Position numbers and translations under genes: made by a program. Below are positions 15,498-24,884 of a DNA stretch of 34,119 nucleotides, piece after piece (position 1 is the stretch's first letter; each line of letters opens with the position of its first letter). The notes beneath the pieces were generated by a model. That model did no database searches. It was not told the origin of the DNA and worked only from the letters and a program-made list of their open reading frames with translations. The DNA lies in the NCBI GenBank assembly GCA_945911685.1, contig CAMEAW010000020.1, positions 1-34,119 on the forward strand. The letters run 5' to 3'. Source of the stretch: Bordetella parapertussis. GTDB lineage: Bacteria > Pseudomonadota > Gammaproteobacteria > Burkholderiales > Burkholderiaceae_B.

Positions 15498-16694
15498 ATG
15501 CTTTGCACTCGACGCCTGCTTCAATTCAGTTTGCTCGCCATGCTGCTAAGCGGTTGCACAACGCCCCCTTCTGGGACAGGACAGACGTCTGCAATAGGCC
15601 AGCCGTCAGTTACCAGCACGGCTGCTAACGCAAACGCGTCAACCGCCAACACCGGTGCGGGCCCAACAGGCTCGGCGAGCGGTGCTACGAACACCCCTAC
15701 AGGCACAAGCGGCCGCTTTGACCCTGTGTCTCGCCCCCAAACCGAAAGCGCCCGTCGCGCGACCATGCAACGCTTTGGCGTTGAGTTAGCTGCGCATCGT
15801 CGACTGACAGAATCGAAGGTACTGCAACTGCTAGACGAGGCACGCTATAACCCTACCGTGGCTCGAATTGTGGCACCCGTCGCCCCCGGTCAAACGCGGG
15901 CTCCGCGTAGCTGGACCACCTACCGAGGCCGCGTCGTAGAGCCGATTCGTATTGCCCAAGGTCAAGCCTTTATGCAACAGTACGCGGCCGAGTTAGACCG
16001 CGCGAGCGCCCGCTATGGCGTGCCACAAAACATCATTGCCGCCATCATTGGGGTTGAAACCCTTTACGGTAAAAGCCAAGGCACATTTCGCGTACTTGAC
16101 TCTTTGGCCACCCTTGGCTTTGACTACCCCGATGCCGCAAGGCCGGATCGTGCCGAGATGTTTCGCGGTCAGCTCGCCGACCTGATCGAGCTCGATCTGA
16201 CAGGTCGTGTGGATGCCAGAACCTTGAAAGGGTCGTTTGCAGGCGCAGTCGGGATCCCACAATTTATGCCGGGTAGTATCAAACGCTTTGCCGTCAGTGC
16301 GCGCGGCGCCCAAGAGATCAATTTAAGCTCCAATATGGCCGATGCGATTGCTTCAGTGGCGAATTTTTTGGTTGAACATGGCTGGCAGCGAGGCTTGCCA
16401 ATTTTTGTACCGGTCAGGCTTCCCGCCTCAGCAGACAAACTCGTTGATGGCGGCTTAAAACCCACCCTTGACTGGCCTCAACTGCAAGCGGCGGGTGCCA
16501 AACTTGCACCGGGCGCAAAAGACGCGCCTTGGATGCGCGCAGCGCTGGGAATCATTGACTTACCCGAAGAAACTGCCGGCACAGTTGAACTGCGCACAGC
16601 GACGCAAAACTTCTTTACCATCACCCTATACAACCGCAGCTATTTTTATGCCGCCTCAGTGGCCGATTTAGCCGCTGCGTTGGCTACTAATTGA
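15498..16694 (+). CDS. mltB: Membrane-bound lytic murein transglycosylase B (lipoprotein)
   Basis: A 398-aa enzyme cleaving the MurNAc-GlcNAc bond with formation of a 1,6-anhydro product. The ATG at 15498 is chosen because AAGGA lies seven bases upstream, whereas the longer frame opens with TTG. Residues 1-20 are a lipoprotein signal ending in LLSGC (Cys20). Residues 21-75 are a low-complexity Ala/Thr/Ser/Gly linker. The SLT_2 catalytic domain follows, with E187 in IIGVETLYGKSQG as the acid/base and AGAVGIPQFMPGS downstream. It converges with cysM, with a 4-nt gap. Confidence 0.95.
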   Translation: MLCTRRLLQFSLLAMLLSGCTTPPSGTGQTSAIGQPSVTSTAANANASTANTGAGPTGSASGATNTPTGTSGRFDPVSRPQTESARRATMQRFGVELAAHRRLTESKVLQLLDEARYNPTVARIVAPVAPGQTRAPRSWTTYRGRVVEPIRIAQGQAFMQQYAAELDRASARYGVPQNIIAAIIGVETLYGKSQGTFRVLDSLATLGFDYPDAARPDRAEMFRGQLADLIELDLTGRVDARTLKGSFAGAVGIPQFMPGSIKRFAVSARGAQEINLSSNMADAIASVANFLVEHGWQRGLPIFVPVRLPASADKLVDGGLKPTLDWPQLQAAGAKLAPGAKDAPWMRAALGIIDLPEETAGTVELRTATQNFFTITLYNRSYFYAASVADLAAALATN

Positions 16695-16698
16695 CACG

Positions 16699-17613
16699 TT
16701 AGACTTGCGGGTCAAATAAGCCGGTTGATAGGTAGCGGTCGCCGCGATCGCAAACGATAAAGACGATGGTTGCATTGCGGGCCGTTTCAGACACCCGTAA
16801 CGCTGCCACCAAGGCGCCGGCTGCTGATACGCCAGCACAGATCCCCTCTTCGGCGGCCAGACGTCTTGCCATGTTTTCAGCGTCTTTTTGCTCAATCGAT
16901 TCGAACTGATCCACTCGCTTCGGATCATAAATCGCAGGTAGATAAGCTTCGGGCCATTTCCGGATACCCGCAATCTGTGAACCCTCAGCTGGCTGGGCAC
17001 CTACAATAGTTATAGCCGGATTTTTTAATTTTAAATAGCGGCTGACACCCATGATCGTACCGGTGGTACCCATCGCGCTCACAAAGTGCGTAATCTCGCC
17101 CCCGGTTTGATCCCATAGTTCGGGGCCGGTGCTATTGAAATGCGCCAAGGGATTATCGGGATTCGAAAACTGATCCAACACCTTACCTCGCCCTTGCACT
17201 TGCATCGTGGTCGCAAGATCACGCGCAAACTCCATGCCACCACCACTGGCGGGGGTCAGGATCAGTTCGGCACCGTAAGCCGCCATTGAGGCGCGACGCT
17301 CAACCGAGAGGTTATCGGGCATGATTAAGATCATCTTATAACCACGCATGGCGGCGGCCATCGCCAGCGCAATGCCGGTGTTACCGCTCGTGGCCTCGAT
17401 CAAGGTATCGCCTGGCTTGATTTCACCCCGAGCCTCTGCGCCCAAAATCATCGCAAGCGCCGGACGGTCTTTGACCGACCCGGCGGGGTTGTTGCCCTCG
17501 AGCTTGCCCAGCACAATATTGCCGCGCTCTTGCGCATTTTTTGAAGGCAGCCGCTGCAACCGCACAAGTGGTGTGTTGCCCACGGCATTTTCTACGCTTG
17601 GATATGTTTTCAT
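16699..17613 (-). CDS. cysM: Cysteine synthase B (O-acetylserine/O-phosphoserine sulfhydrylase)
   Basis: A 304-aa PLP enzyme of cysteine synthesis. The PLP lysine is K48 in NPAGSVKDRPA. The substrate loop EATSGNTGIALA (93-104) and the phosphate-binding GTTGTIMG near residue 180 are intact. The EGICAGVSAAG segment places it with CysM rather than CysK. GGAGG lies just upstream of the ATG. A 6-bp inverted repeat, CTCGCC/GGCGAG (17631-17648), lies in the leader. A 156-nt gap separates it from comEA. Confidence 0.95.
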   Translation of the reverse strand: MKTYPSVENAVGNTPLVRLQRLPSKNAQERGNIVLGKLEGNNPAGSVKDRPALAMILGAEARGEIKPGDTLIEATSGNTGIALAMAAAMRGYKMILIMPDNLSVERRASMAAYGAELILTPASGGGMEFARDLATTMQVQGRGKVLDQFSNPDNPLAHFNSTGPELWDQTGGEITHFVSAMGTTGTIMGVSRYLKLKNPAITIVGAQPAEGSQIAGIRKWPEAYLPAIYDPKRVDQFESIEQKDAENMARRLAAEEGICAGVSAAGALVAALRVSETARNATIVFIVCDRGDRYLSTGLFDPQV

Positions 17614-17769
17614 CGCTGCCTCCGTGATCCCTCGCCTAGCATGGCGAGAGATGCATCAAAGCGATGATCATACCAAAGACATGAGCAAGCGCAGAGGCTT
17701 GAACCGTATGTCTGCTTAGCAAGAGCAGGGACTGCCACCGCCTGCCTGCTGGCTGTGTGCCGTATCAGA

Positions 17770-18288
17770 TTACTGAGACGGCACGGGTTCAATCGTGGGT
17801 GTCGCCACACCAGTGGGCAGTGCAACACGACGGGGTGCAGACTGAGAAGCAACGTTCTGCCCTTTTACCGACAAACCACCCGTGGCCCTGCCAACCTCGG
17901 ACACCCGCAAGCCAGCAGCTTGAAGCGTCTGCAACCGCTTCAGCCCGATACCTCTTACGCGATCCGACAAGTCCTCGAGCGATTCAAATGGGCCCGCACG
18001 GTTGCGCTCTTGCACAATAATTTGAGCGGTACGTGGCCCCACGCCGCGCAAGTCTGTCAATTGCTCGGCGGTCGCCGTATTCAAGTCGAGCGCCTGAGCG
18101 GACAGCCCGACCCCAACACCAGCCAACATGACCGCCACGCGAGCACGTCGCGCCAGGCGATTTGAGGTTTGATGCGTGAACGGAAACGACCAACGCCCAT
18201 TTATACGCTCTGCCTGTCTTTGAGGCTGGAGCAAGGCGGGTTCAGACGCCAAAGGCACTGCAACGGTTGAATCAAGAAACGGGTTCAT
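17770..18288 (-). CDS. comEA: ComEA-like helix-hairpin-helix DNA-binding protein
   Basis: A 172-aa protein if started at the ATG at 18288, which has AGAGGT at a good distance. A frame 37 codons longer exists but has no ribosome signal. Residues 49-66 form a hydrophobic segment ending in SAQALD, a signal or membrane anchor, preceded by an unusually long hydrophilic N-terminus of about 48 residues. Residues 68-130 are the double HhH domain (LNTATAEQLTDLRGVGPRTAQIIV, GIGLKRLQTLQAAG). ComEA binds incoming DNA in the periplasm during transformation. No other competence gene is nearby, so the role is inferred. Confidence 0.85.
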   Translation of the reverse strand: MNPFLDSTVAVPLASEPALLQPQRQAERINGRWSFPFTHQTSNRLARRARVAVMLAGVGVGLSAQALDLNTATAEQLTDLRGVGPRTAQIIVQERNRAGPFESLEDLSDRVRGIGLKRLQTLQAAGLRVSEVGRATGGLSVKGQNVASQSAPRRVALPTGVATPTIEPVPSQ

Positions 18289-18429
18289 GGCTACCTCTTG
18301 AAGGGGTGACGCGGACCAGTGTGGAGCCAAAATAGCCCACACTGCCACAACGTCATCTTGAGGTTTTTTGTACCGACTAAGCCACGAATAGCTAGGCAAT
18401 ATCCACCCGTACTTTGCCTAATGGGCGAT

Positions 18430-19431
18430 TTATTGCGCGCCGGCAGTTGCTTCGTGCAGTGCCCTGACATACTCACTCACACCCGTTTGGACGTCGCGCA
18501 TCTCGGCTGTGTAACCCGCAGCGCGTAACGCAGAGACATCAGCCTGCGTGTAGCTTTGGTAACGCCCTTTTAGGTCTTCAGGAAACGCCACGTAACGCAA
18601 CGAACCGTGCCTGACAAGCTCTTCGAGCGACATCGGCGCCTGCCCGCGCAACGTGCGCATCGTATTCACAACCGCGCTGGCGACATCGTTAAACGGTTGC
18701 GCGCGCCCCGTGCCGCAATTGAAAATCCCTGATACTTTGGGATGATCCAGAAAATGCAAATTGACATCGACCACATCGTGTACCGAGATAAAGTCACGCA
18801 ACTGCCCGCCATCGGCGTAACCATCCCAGCCGCCAAACAAACGCACATGACCCTCGTCGATAAACTGGTTCATGTTGTGAAACGCTACCGAAGCCATGCG
18901 CCCTTTATGCTGCTCTTGGGGGCCGTAGACATTGAAATAACGTAAGCCAACTACCTGCGCGGTGAGCGAACCCATTCGTGCACGCAACACTTGGTCAAAC
19001 AAAAATTTTGAGTAGCCGTACACATTTAACGGCTTTTCGTTTTTAAGGTATTCAGCGTAGTGCGGGCCCGCACCATAGACGGCAGCCGAAGAGGCGTACA
19101 TCAGTGGGATTTTGTGTTTCTGACAGTACTCAAATAACTCAAGCGTGACGCGATAATTGTTGTCCATCATGAACTGGCCATTACGCTCTGTCGTATCCGA
19201 ACAAGCCCCCTGATGAAACACCGCACGCACGCCAGGCAAGAACCCATCGATCACACCGCGACGAAACGAGTCTTTGTGCATGTAATCGCTGATTTGACCA
19301 CCCACCAGATTGACGAATTTATCGCCATCCGTTAAGTCATCAACAGCCAGAATGTTTGTGATGCCACGGCGATTTAAGCCACGGATAATGTTGCTGCCAA
19401 TAAAGCCAGCCGCGCCTGTGACAACAATCAT
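18430..19431 (-). CDS. hldD: ADP-L-glycero-D-manno-heptose 6-epimerase
   Basis: A 333-aa NAD(P)-dependent short-chain epimerase making ADP-L,D-heptose for the LPS core. The nucleotide-binding motif is [10 protein letters not shown] at 5-14. The SDR tyrosine motif is [10 protein letters not shown] near residue 140. The [10 protein letters not shown] and [12 protein letters not shown] segments are specific to the HldD family. It overlaps the kinase gene by 4 nt (ATGA), so heptose activation steps are co-translated. It is followed by 141 nt with an inverted repeat, TAGGCAA/TTGCCTA, but no clear terminator. Confidence 0.97.
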   Translation of the reverse strand: MIVVTGAAGFIGSNIIRGLNRRGITNILAVDDLTDGDKFVNLVGGQISDYMHKDSFRRGVIDGFLPGVRAVFHQGACSDTTERNGQFMMDNNYRVTLELFEYCQKHKIPLMYASSAAVYGAGPHYAEYLKNEKPLNVYGYSKFLFDQVLRARMGSLTAQVVGLRYFNVYGPQEQHKGRMASVAFHNMNQFIDEGHVRLFGGWDGYADGGQLRDFISVHDVVDVNLHFLDHPKVSGIFNCGTGRAQPFNDVASAVVNTMRTLRGQAPMSLEELVRHGSLRYVAFPEDLKGRYQSYTQADVSALRAAGYTAEMRDVQTGVSEYVRALHEATAGAQ

Positions 19432-20357
19432 GCAAGTTCTCCGGCAGTTACTGTTGATGTTCCTAGTTTACCCACGACGATGCCGCCCGCGCGATTGGCC
19501 CAACGCATTGCTTCAGGCCAGTCAACCCCAACGGCACGCATGACCGCCAACGTAGCCAACACCGTATCGCCCGCACCCGAGACATCAAAGACCTCGTGCG
19601 CCTGCGCATCGACATGATCGCTGCCCTGCGCAGTAAATAGAGTCATGCCCTGCTCTGAGCGGGTCACCAACAAAGCCTCGAGTTCGAGTTGCTCGCGCAA
19701 CGCTTGCGCGCGTTCTGCTAAGTCAGCCTCGCTCGACCAGTGCCCAACAGCCTGCTGCATTTCGCCACGATTAGGAGTGACTAGCGTCGCGCCGCGGTAG
19801 CGTTGATAATCGCTACCCTTCGGGTCGACCAAGACTGCAATGCCTTGCCTGCGCGCCAAGGTGATCAAGGCCTCGACATGCGCCAGCGCACCCTTGGCAT
19901 AATCGGAAAAAACCACTACGTCGTGCTCGGCGAACAACGGTGCTACCTGCGCCTGCAGGGTATCCAGTAGCTGAGCAGTTGGTTTCTCTTCAAAATCGAT
20001 CCGCAACATTTGCTGTTGACGCGCAAGCACACGCATCTTAAGCGTCGTAGGGTGTGCCGCATCAGCAATCAAGTGTGCGATCACACCGGCCTCTGCAAGT
20101 AAGGCATGCACACGCGTAGCCGCCTCATCCACGCCGACCAACCCGACCAGGGTGACCTTTGCACCCAAGGCCACGGCATTGCGCGCCACGTTGGCAGCGC
20201 CGCCCAAGCGATCTTCACGGCGGGCAACATGTACTACCGGCACCGGCGCCTCGGGCGAGATTCGCTCGACGTCACCAAACCAATAGCGGTCAAGCATCAC
20301 GTCACCGACGACCAATATGCGCGCGCGCGTCGCAGCGTCTTTAGGAAATGTCTTCAT
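19428..20357 (-). CDS. hldA: D-glycero-beta-D-manno-heptose-7-phosphate kinase (HldE kinase domain)
   Basis: A 309-aa PfkB-family kinase with the RfaE domain I signature: [26 protein letters not shown] at 17-42 (given in two parts: [13 protein letters not shown], then [13 protein letters not shown]), [10 protein letters not shown] at 51-60, and the catalytic [11 protein letters not shown] near residue 250. It lacks the C-terminal adenylyltransferase domain found in E. coli HldE, so the second activity must be encoded elsewhere, as is common in betaproteobacteria. It overlaps lapB and hldD by 4 nt each. Confidence 0.93.
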   Translation of the reverse strand: MKTFPKDAATRARILVVGDVMLDRYWFGDVERISPEAPVPVVHVARREDRLGGAANVARNAVALGAKVTLVGLVGVDEAATRVHALLAEAGVIAHLIADAAHPTTLKMRVLARQQQMLRIDFEEKPTAQLLDTLQAQVAPLFAEHDVVVFSDYAKGALAHVEALITLARRQGIAVLVDPKGSDYQRYRGATLVTPNRGEMQQAVGHWSSEADLAERAQALREQLELEALLVTRSEQGMTLFTAQGSDHVDAQAHEVFDVSGAGDTVLATLAVMRAVGVDWPEAMRWANRAGGIVVGKLGTSTVTAGELA

Positions 20358-21574
20358 TCAAGTTCTTCCATGCGGCGTGGTTTGTAGGTTTCCCACGCAT
20401 TGCAACCGGGGCACTGCCAGTAATAGCGTCGCGCTTGAAACCCACAACTACGGCAGGTATAGCGATCGAGGCGCTGGCTGTGCCGATTAATTAACCGACG
20501 CAACAAAGCCAGGTCGGCACCGGGAATCGGGCTTTCAAGTGGTGTTTGATGTTCAGTGGCATGGGCCAACTCAGCCTCAAGCAAACGATCAAGGCCCAAG
20601 AGCGAGGGCTGCGCTTGCAAGGATTTACGCGCAAAAGCCCAAGCGACATCAACGCCCTGCTGGGCGCGCAGCGCACGAAACACAACGTTAAACAAATCAA
20701 GCGACGGATATTTTTCGTGGTGCGACAGCAATAAGGCCAGCCCCTGCACCGACTCTTGCGTCTGAGAAAAATTTTGCAATAGCTGTTCGGCTACAAGACC
20801 CGCAAATTCAGGCGCTTGTTCAAGCACCGTTTGAAAATGTTGCCTTTGCACTAAAGCTTGTTGAGCAGAGCCGGCGATCGAAGCGTGCATCATGGCGACG
20901 CGAACGCTTGCGGCTGAACCAGAGTTGGCACCACTCGCCTTGGCGGCGCGTTCTGCCTGTTTCAAAGCCTCTTGCGCTTGCGCAACCAACGGGGGCTTGG
21001 TCGCCAGTGCAACCTGCGCCTGCTCACAGTGGTAATGCACTAACTGCGGCACCGGTTCGTCAACCAGTTTTCGAAGGCTTTCAACTGCTTGAATCGCGCG
21101 TGACCAGTCGTGTTCAGACTCGTAAATACGGATCAAGGCGCGTAACGCCGGCAAAGCAAAGCTCGTATCCTTCAGGACTGTAAAGGCCTCTTCGGCACGA
21201 TCGAGCATGCCCGCTTTGAGATAGTCTTGTGCCAACTCATGCTGCGCGTGTTCGCGCTGACTGCTTGGCAGATCGGACCGCGCCAATAGGCTTTGATGTA
21301 CACGAATCGCACGCTCCATTTCGCCACGCCGGCGAAACAAGCTACCCAAGGCAAAATGAAGCTCGGTCGTTTCGGGATCAAGCTTAGCGACCTCAACGAA
21401 GGCATCGATAGCTCGATCGGGCTCTTCGTTGAGCAAAAAATTTAAACCGCGAAAATACGAATCAGGCAGATTACGCGTCTCGGACAAAATCTGCCGAATA
21501 TCAAAGCGCGCGGCCATCCAGCCTAGGGCGAACAACAACGGCACAAAAATCAGCCACCAAGACTCAAAATCCAC
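20354..21574 (-). CDS. lapB: LPS assembly protein LapB (YciM), TPR protein
   Basis: A 406-aa inner-membrane-anchored protein. One N-terminal helix (residues 5-20) precedes the TPR repeats (SYFRGLNFLLNEEPDRAIDAF and following). It ends in a rubredoxin-like zinc domain with C374, C377, C388 and C391. LapB controls LpxC proteolysis through FtsH and balances LPS synthesis. It starts with GTG at 21574 with AGGAA upstream. It forms a coupled unit with the downstream heptose genes, which fits shared control of LPS production. Confidence 0.94.
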   Translation of the reverse strand: MDFESWWLIFVPLLFALGWMAARFDIRQILSETRNLPDSYFRGLNFLLNEEPDRAIDAFVEVAKLDPETTELHFALGSLFRRRGEMERAIRVHQSLLARSDLPSSQREHAQHELAQDYLKAGMLDRAEEAFTVLKDTSFALPALRALIRIYESEHDWSRAIQAVESLRKLVDEPVPQLVHYHCEQAQVALATKPPLVAQAQEALKQAERAAKASGANSGSAASVRVAMMHASIAGSAQQALVQRQHFQTVLEQAPEFAGLVAEQLLQNFSQTQESVQGLALLLSHHEKYPSLDLFNVVFRALRAQQGVDVAWAFARKSLQAQPSLLGLDRLLEAELAHATEHQTPLESPIPGADLALLRRLINRHSQRLDRYTCRSCGFQARRYYWQCPGCNAWETYKPRRMEELE

Positions 21575-21657
21575 GAGGTGTTCCTAAGATCAAATAATGA
21601 AGGCGCAAATGAAGGCGCAACGTCTGCTCACCGTGACTTGGTAAAAGATGATCGATC

Positions 21658-21975
21658 TCAGATCGGCGACAAAGGCACTAAGGCATCGGGAGACAGCGGC
21701 GCAGCACCCTGAGGGTTGACCGCAGCTTGTATGCGTTCGAGGTCTTTTTTAAGGCGCACATTTTCGCGATGGCGACGGATTGAAGCAGGTACCGTCAGCA
21801 GCAGGCCAAACACAGTGCCCAACACAAAGGTCGATAGCATCACCACAATCAGGGGCACACTTTGAACGGCCCAAGTACCGTAAAACGTCACGCCGACTGG
21901 ATCAGTGTTTTTTAAGGCAAACATTAAGACGGCGATAAAAACAGTTAAGCGTAAAGCCCAGACAAGGTAGCGCAT
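21658..21975 (-). CDS. lapA: LapA/DUF1049 inner-membrane protein
   Basis: A 105-aa protein with two transmembrane helices: about residues 5-22, then about 36-60 containing VPLIVVMLSTFVLGTVFG. The DUF1049 core FALKNTDPVGVTFYG lies between them. A basic coiled region (RRHRENVRLKKDLERIQ) follows, and the tail is Pro-rich. The start is the ATG at 21975. The longer frame opens with TTG. It is encoded directly upstream of lapB, as in E. coli. A terminator at 22032-22057 separates it from ihfB, so it probably has its own promoter. Confidence 0.9.
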   Translation of the reverse strand: MRYLVWALRLTVFIAVLMFALKNTDPVGVTFYGTWAVQSVPLIVVMLSTFVLGTVFGLLLTVPASIRRHRENVRLKKDLERIQAAVNPQGAAPLSPDALVPLSPI

Positions 21976-22031
21976 GGCTGATGCCTCTAAGTGCAAAAGT
22001 TGATTGTAAGCGCCCTACCGTTTCGGCGCAT

Positions 22032-22057
22032 AAAAAAACCGCCTTTCGGCGGTTTTT
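22032..22057 (-). terminator. Intrinsic terminator after ihfB
   Basis: A perfect 10-bp stem AAAAACCGCC/GGCGGTTTTT with a four-base loop (22034-22057) lies nine bases beyond the ihfB stop. On the minus strand it runs into seven T residues. It is symmetric enough to work in both directions. It marks the end of the gyrA-to-ihfB transcription unit. Confidence 0.9.
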
Positions 22058-22065
22058 ATAATAAA

Positions 22066-22389
22066 TCAACGGTCTGTCGCACCTGTTGGGTCGGTGTTAG
22101 GTGCACCGCCATTCAGGTCAACACGTTCGCGCAACTCTTTACCAGCCTTGAAGTGCGGCACCTGCTTACCAGGTACCAATACTTGTTCGCCTGACTTGGG
22201 GTTGCGCCCCACGCGTGGAGCACGCTCAGACAACGAAAAACTACCGAAACCACGGATTTCGATGCGCTGGCCTTCGGCTAAAGCCTCGGTCATGGCATCA
22301 AGCACCGTTTTAACAGCGTAATCGGTGTCGCGGGCAGCCAGCTGTGTATAGCGGGCTGCTAGCGCAGCGATGAGTTCAGACTTAGTCAC
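22066..22389 (-). CDS. ihfB: Integration host factor subunit beta
   Basis: A 107-aa DNA-bending protein of the HU/IHF family. [11 protein letters not shown] at the start, [21 protein letters not shown] (43-63 region) and the arm motif [21 protein letters not shown] are diagnostic. The tail beyond residue 93 is a short extension. It uses a GTG start at 22389, five bases after the rpsA stop, with no obvious Shine-Dalgarno, so translation is probably coupled to rpsA. The rpsA-ihfB order is the same as in E. coli. Confidence 0.96.
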   Translation of the reverse strand: MTKSELIAALAARYTQLAARDTDYAVKTVLDAMTEALAEGQRIEIRGFGSFSLSERAPRVGRNPKSGEQVLVPGKQVPHFKAGKELRERVDLNGGAPNTDPTGATDR

Positions 22390-22394
22390 TGCGG

Positions 22395-24107
22395 TTATTC
22401 AGTGTCGCGAGCCTGATCGAGCTTAGCCTTGAGCAAAGCGCCCAAATTGGTTGTGCCCGATGATGCACTCGATTCTGAAATACGCTGCATCGATTCTGCA
22501 GTGTCTGCCGTATCGCGCGCTTTGATCGACAGCTGGATCTGGCGTGTTTTACGGTCGACGTTGATAATCATGGCTTCGATATTGTCGCCAACCTTAATCG
22601 CAGTGGTTGCATCTTCAATACGGGCTGTTGAAATCTCAGAGACGCGCAAATAACCTTCAACCTCAAGCGACAAGGTAACGATTGCGCCCTTGGCATCAAC
22701 AGACTTCACGGTACCAGGAACCACAGCACCTTTGTCGTAGGTTGACGCGTAATTGTTGAACGGGTCACCTTCAAGTTGCTTAACGCCAAGCGAAATGCGC
22801 TCTTTGTCGGTATCGATCCCTAAGACGGTTGCATGGAGCTCGTCGCCTTTCTTGAAGTTACGCACTGCTTCTTCGCCGGTTTCAGTCCAAGACAAATCAG
22901 ACAAATGCACCAAACCATCGATGCCGCCTGGCAAGCCAACAAACACGCCAAAATCAGTAATCGACTTGATCGCGCCTGACACTTTGTCGCCACGCTTGAA
23001 GTTAGAGGCGAACTCTTCCCAAGGGTTTTGACGGCATTGCTTCATGCCCAACGAAATACGGCGGCGGTCTTCGTCGATTTCAAGAACCATGACTTCGACT
23101 TCTTCGCCCAAGGTCACAACCTTGCGTGGGTCAACGTTTTTGTTGGTCCAGTCCATTTCAGAAACGTGCACCAAACCTTCAATGCCGGCTTCGACTTCAA
23201 CGAATGAGCCGTAATCGGTGAGGTTAGTGACTTTACCGAACAGACGTGTGTGCTGTGGGTAGCGACGTGCGAGGCCCACCCATGGATCTTCGCCAAGCTG
23301 CTTGACGCCCAGTGACACGCGACTTTTCTCTTGATCAAACTTAAGAACTTTTGCTTCGACTTCTTGACCCACGGCCAAGACTTCTGAAGGATGACGCACG
23401 CGACGCCATGCCATGTCAGTGATGTGCAACAGACCATCGATGCCACCCAAGTCAACGAACGCGCCGTAGTCGGTGATGTTTTTAACCACGCCCTTGACGA
23501 TCGAACCTTCTTGCAGGTTTTCGAGCAGTTTCTGACGATCTTCGCCCATGCTGGCTTCGAGCACAGCACGACGTGACACCACAACGTTGTTACGCTTACG
23601 ATCGAGCTTGATGACCTTGAATTCCATGGTCTTGCCTTCGAACGGCGTCGTGTCTTTCACAGGACGCAGATCAACCAGCGAGCCTGGCAAGAAGGCACGA
23701 ATGCCTGCAGTCATGACAGTCAGGCCGCCTTTGACTTTACCGGTAATGGTGCCGGTAACCAGTTCGTTTTTCTCGAGTGATTTTTCGAGTGACAGCCAGG
23801 CCGACAGGCGCTTGGCGCGATCACGAGACAGCACGGTGTCACCGTAGCCGTTTTCGAGCGAATCAATAGCGACAGATACAAAATCGCCAGGTTTGACTTC
23901 GAGCTCGCCCTGATCGTTTAAGAATTCTTCAAGAGGAATCAGTGCCTCAGACTTCAGGCCGGCGTTTACCACCACAAAGTTATGGTCAATACGCACGACT
24001 TCGGCAGAGATTACCTCGCCGGACTTCATATCTTGCTTTTCGATACTTGCTGCAAACATCGCTGCAAAGCTTTCGCCTGCATCGGTTGAGAGTTGTTGAG
24101 TTGACAT
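22395..24107 (-). CDS. rpsA: 30S ribosomal protein S1
   Basis: A 570-aa protein with six S1 RNA-binding repeats. The canonical modules are [41 protein letters not shown] and [20 protein letters not shown] in the middle, and diverged repeats lie at both ends. S1 brings mRNA to the 30S subunit. The start [14 protein letters not shown] at 24107 is the family start. A frame 24 codons longer is not used. The bases before the ATG read CTCCTTCAC and give no Shine-Dalgarno, as is known for autoregulated E. coli rpsA. It sits between cmk and ihfB. Confidence 0.98.
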   Translation of the reverse strand: MSTQQLSTDAGESFAAMFAASIEKQDMKSGEVISAEVVRIDHNFVVVNAGLKSEALIPLEEFLNDQGELEVKPGDFVSVAIDSLENGYGDTVLSRDRAKRLSAWLSLEKSLEKNELVTGTITGKVKGGLTVMTAGIRAFLPGSLVDLRPVKDTTPFEGKTMEFKVIKLDRKRNNVVVSRRAVLEASMGEDRQKLLENLQEGSIVKGVVKNITDYGAFVDLGGIDGLLHITDMAWRRVRHPSEVLAVGQEVEAKVLKFDQEKSRVSLGVKQLGEDPWVGLARRYPQHTRLFGKVTNLTDYGSFVEVEAGIEGLVHVSEMDWTNKNVDPRKVVTLGEEVEVMVLEIDEDRRRISLGMKQCRQNPWEEFASNFKRGDKVSGAIKSITDFGVFVGLPGGIDGLVHLSDLSWTETGEEAVRNFKKGDELHATVLGIDTDKERISLGVKQLEGDPFNNYASTYDKGAVVPGTVKSVDAKGAIVTLSLEVEGYLRVSEISTARIEDATTAIKVGDNIEAMIINVDRKTRQIQLSIKARDTADTAESMQRISESSASSGTTNLGALLKAKLDQARDTE

Positions 24108-24200
24108 GTGAAGGAGATCCAGGTGGCCTTGGGAGCCGGGTAACACACCGTGAAGACTGCATTGACTGTAGCTGGGCAAAACTTGCCTGACTAACGGCCC
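24108..24200 (-). promoter_or_regulatory. rpsA: rpsA translation initiation region without Shine-Dalgarno
   Basis: The 93-nt spacer between cmk and rpsA shows no purine-rich Shine-Dalgarno at the right distance. Instead ATCTCCTTCAC precedes the ATG, which resembles an anti-Shine-Dalgarno. In E. coli, rpsA is translated from a structured, SD-less start and repressed by S1 itself. The same arrangement is inferred here. Confidence 0.5.
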
Positions 24201-24884
24201 TTACACCTTTGCGGGTGGGGTGAGTAAAACCCTTGACCACAGGTCAAGGACGTTTTGCACCGTTTGCTCGATTGTCAGTTGCGACGAATCAACCACGTGT
24301 GCGTCTGTTGCTGGTACAAGCGGCGCAACAGCACGTTCGATATCTCGTGCATCACGCTCGCGCATATCAGCGACAAGGTCGTCTAGATTAGCAGAAATTC
24401 CCTTTTCGATCAACTGCTTACAGCGCCGCTCGGCACGCGCCCGAGCGTCAGCCACTAAAAATATCTTCAACGAGGCGTCTTTGAAAACAATCGTCCCCAT
24501 ATCGCGCCCGTCGGCCACCAAGCCAGGTCCAATCCGAAACGCCCTTTGCCGCTCAAGTAAAGCTTGCCGCAAAGCAGGATTAGGCGCCAGACGCGAAGCG
24601 AGGTTACCGACATGCTCTTGGCGGATCACCTCAGACACCTCGCGGCCAAAAAGCGTCACACCTTGGGGATGAAAACGTACCTCAAGTTGCTGGCCTGCCT
24701 GCGCGACTGCTTGCGCGTCTTCGGGATCGACCGAATGTTGCAGCACAGACAACGCAGTCAAACGGTAAAGAGCGCCGCTGTCGAGCACGCCCCAGCCCAA
24801 GGCCGTGGCGACCCGATGTGCGACCGTACCTTTGCCTGACGCAGTTGGGCCGTCAATCGTTATCACAGGGCTTAACGTATTCAC
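24201..24884 (-). CDS. cmk: Cytidylate kinase
   Basis: A 227-aa enzyme phosphorylating CMP and dCMP. It has the P-loop [10 protein letters not shown] (12-21), [12 protein letters not shown] (35-46), the CMP-binding [20 protein letters not shown] segment and the [13 protein letters not shown]. It starts with GTG, and its first bases overlap the aroA stop (24881-24884). The gene order aroA-cmk-rpsA is conserved in many proteobacteria. Confidence 0.96.
   Translation of the reverse strand: MNTLSPVITIDGPTASGKGTVAHRVATALGWGVLDSGALYRLTALSVLQHSVDPEDAQAVAQAGQQLEVRFHPQGVTLFGREVSEVIRQEHVGNLASRLAPNPALRQALLERQRAFRIGPGLVADGRDMGTIVFKDASLKIFLVADARARAERRCKQLIEKGISANLDDLVADMRERDARDIERAVAPLVPATDAHVVDSSQLTIEQTVQNVLDLWSRVLLTPPAKV

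Noticed and set aside
22395..24107. Repeated internal sequence in rpsA, considered as a possible DNA repeat
   Set aside because: It is explained by the six homologous S1 domains.
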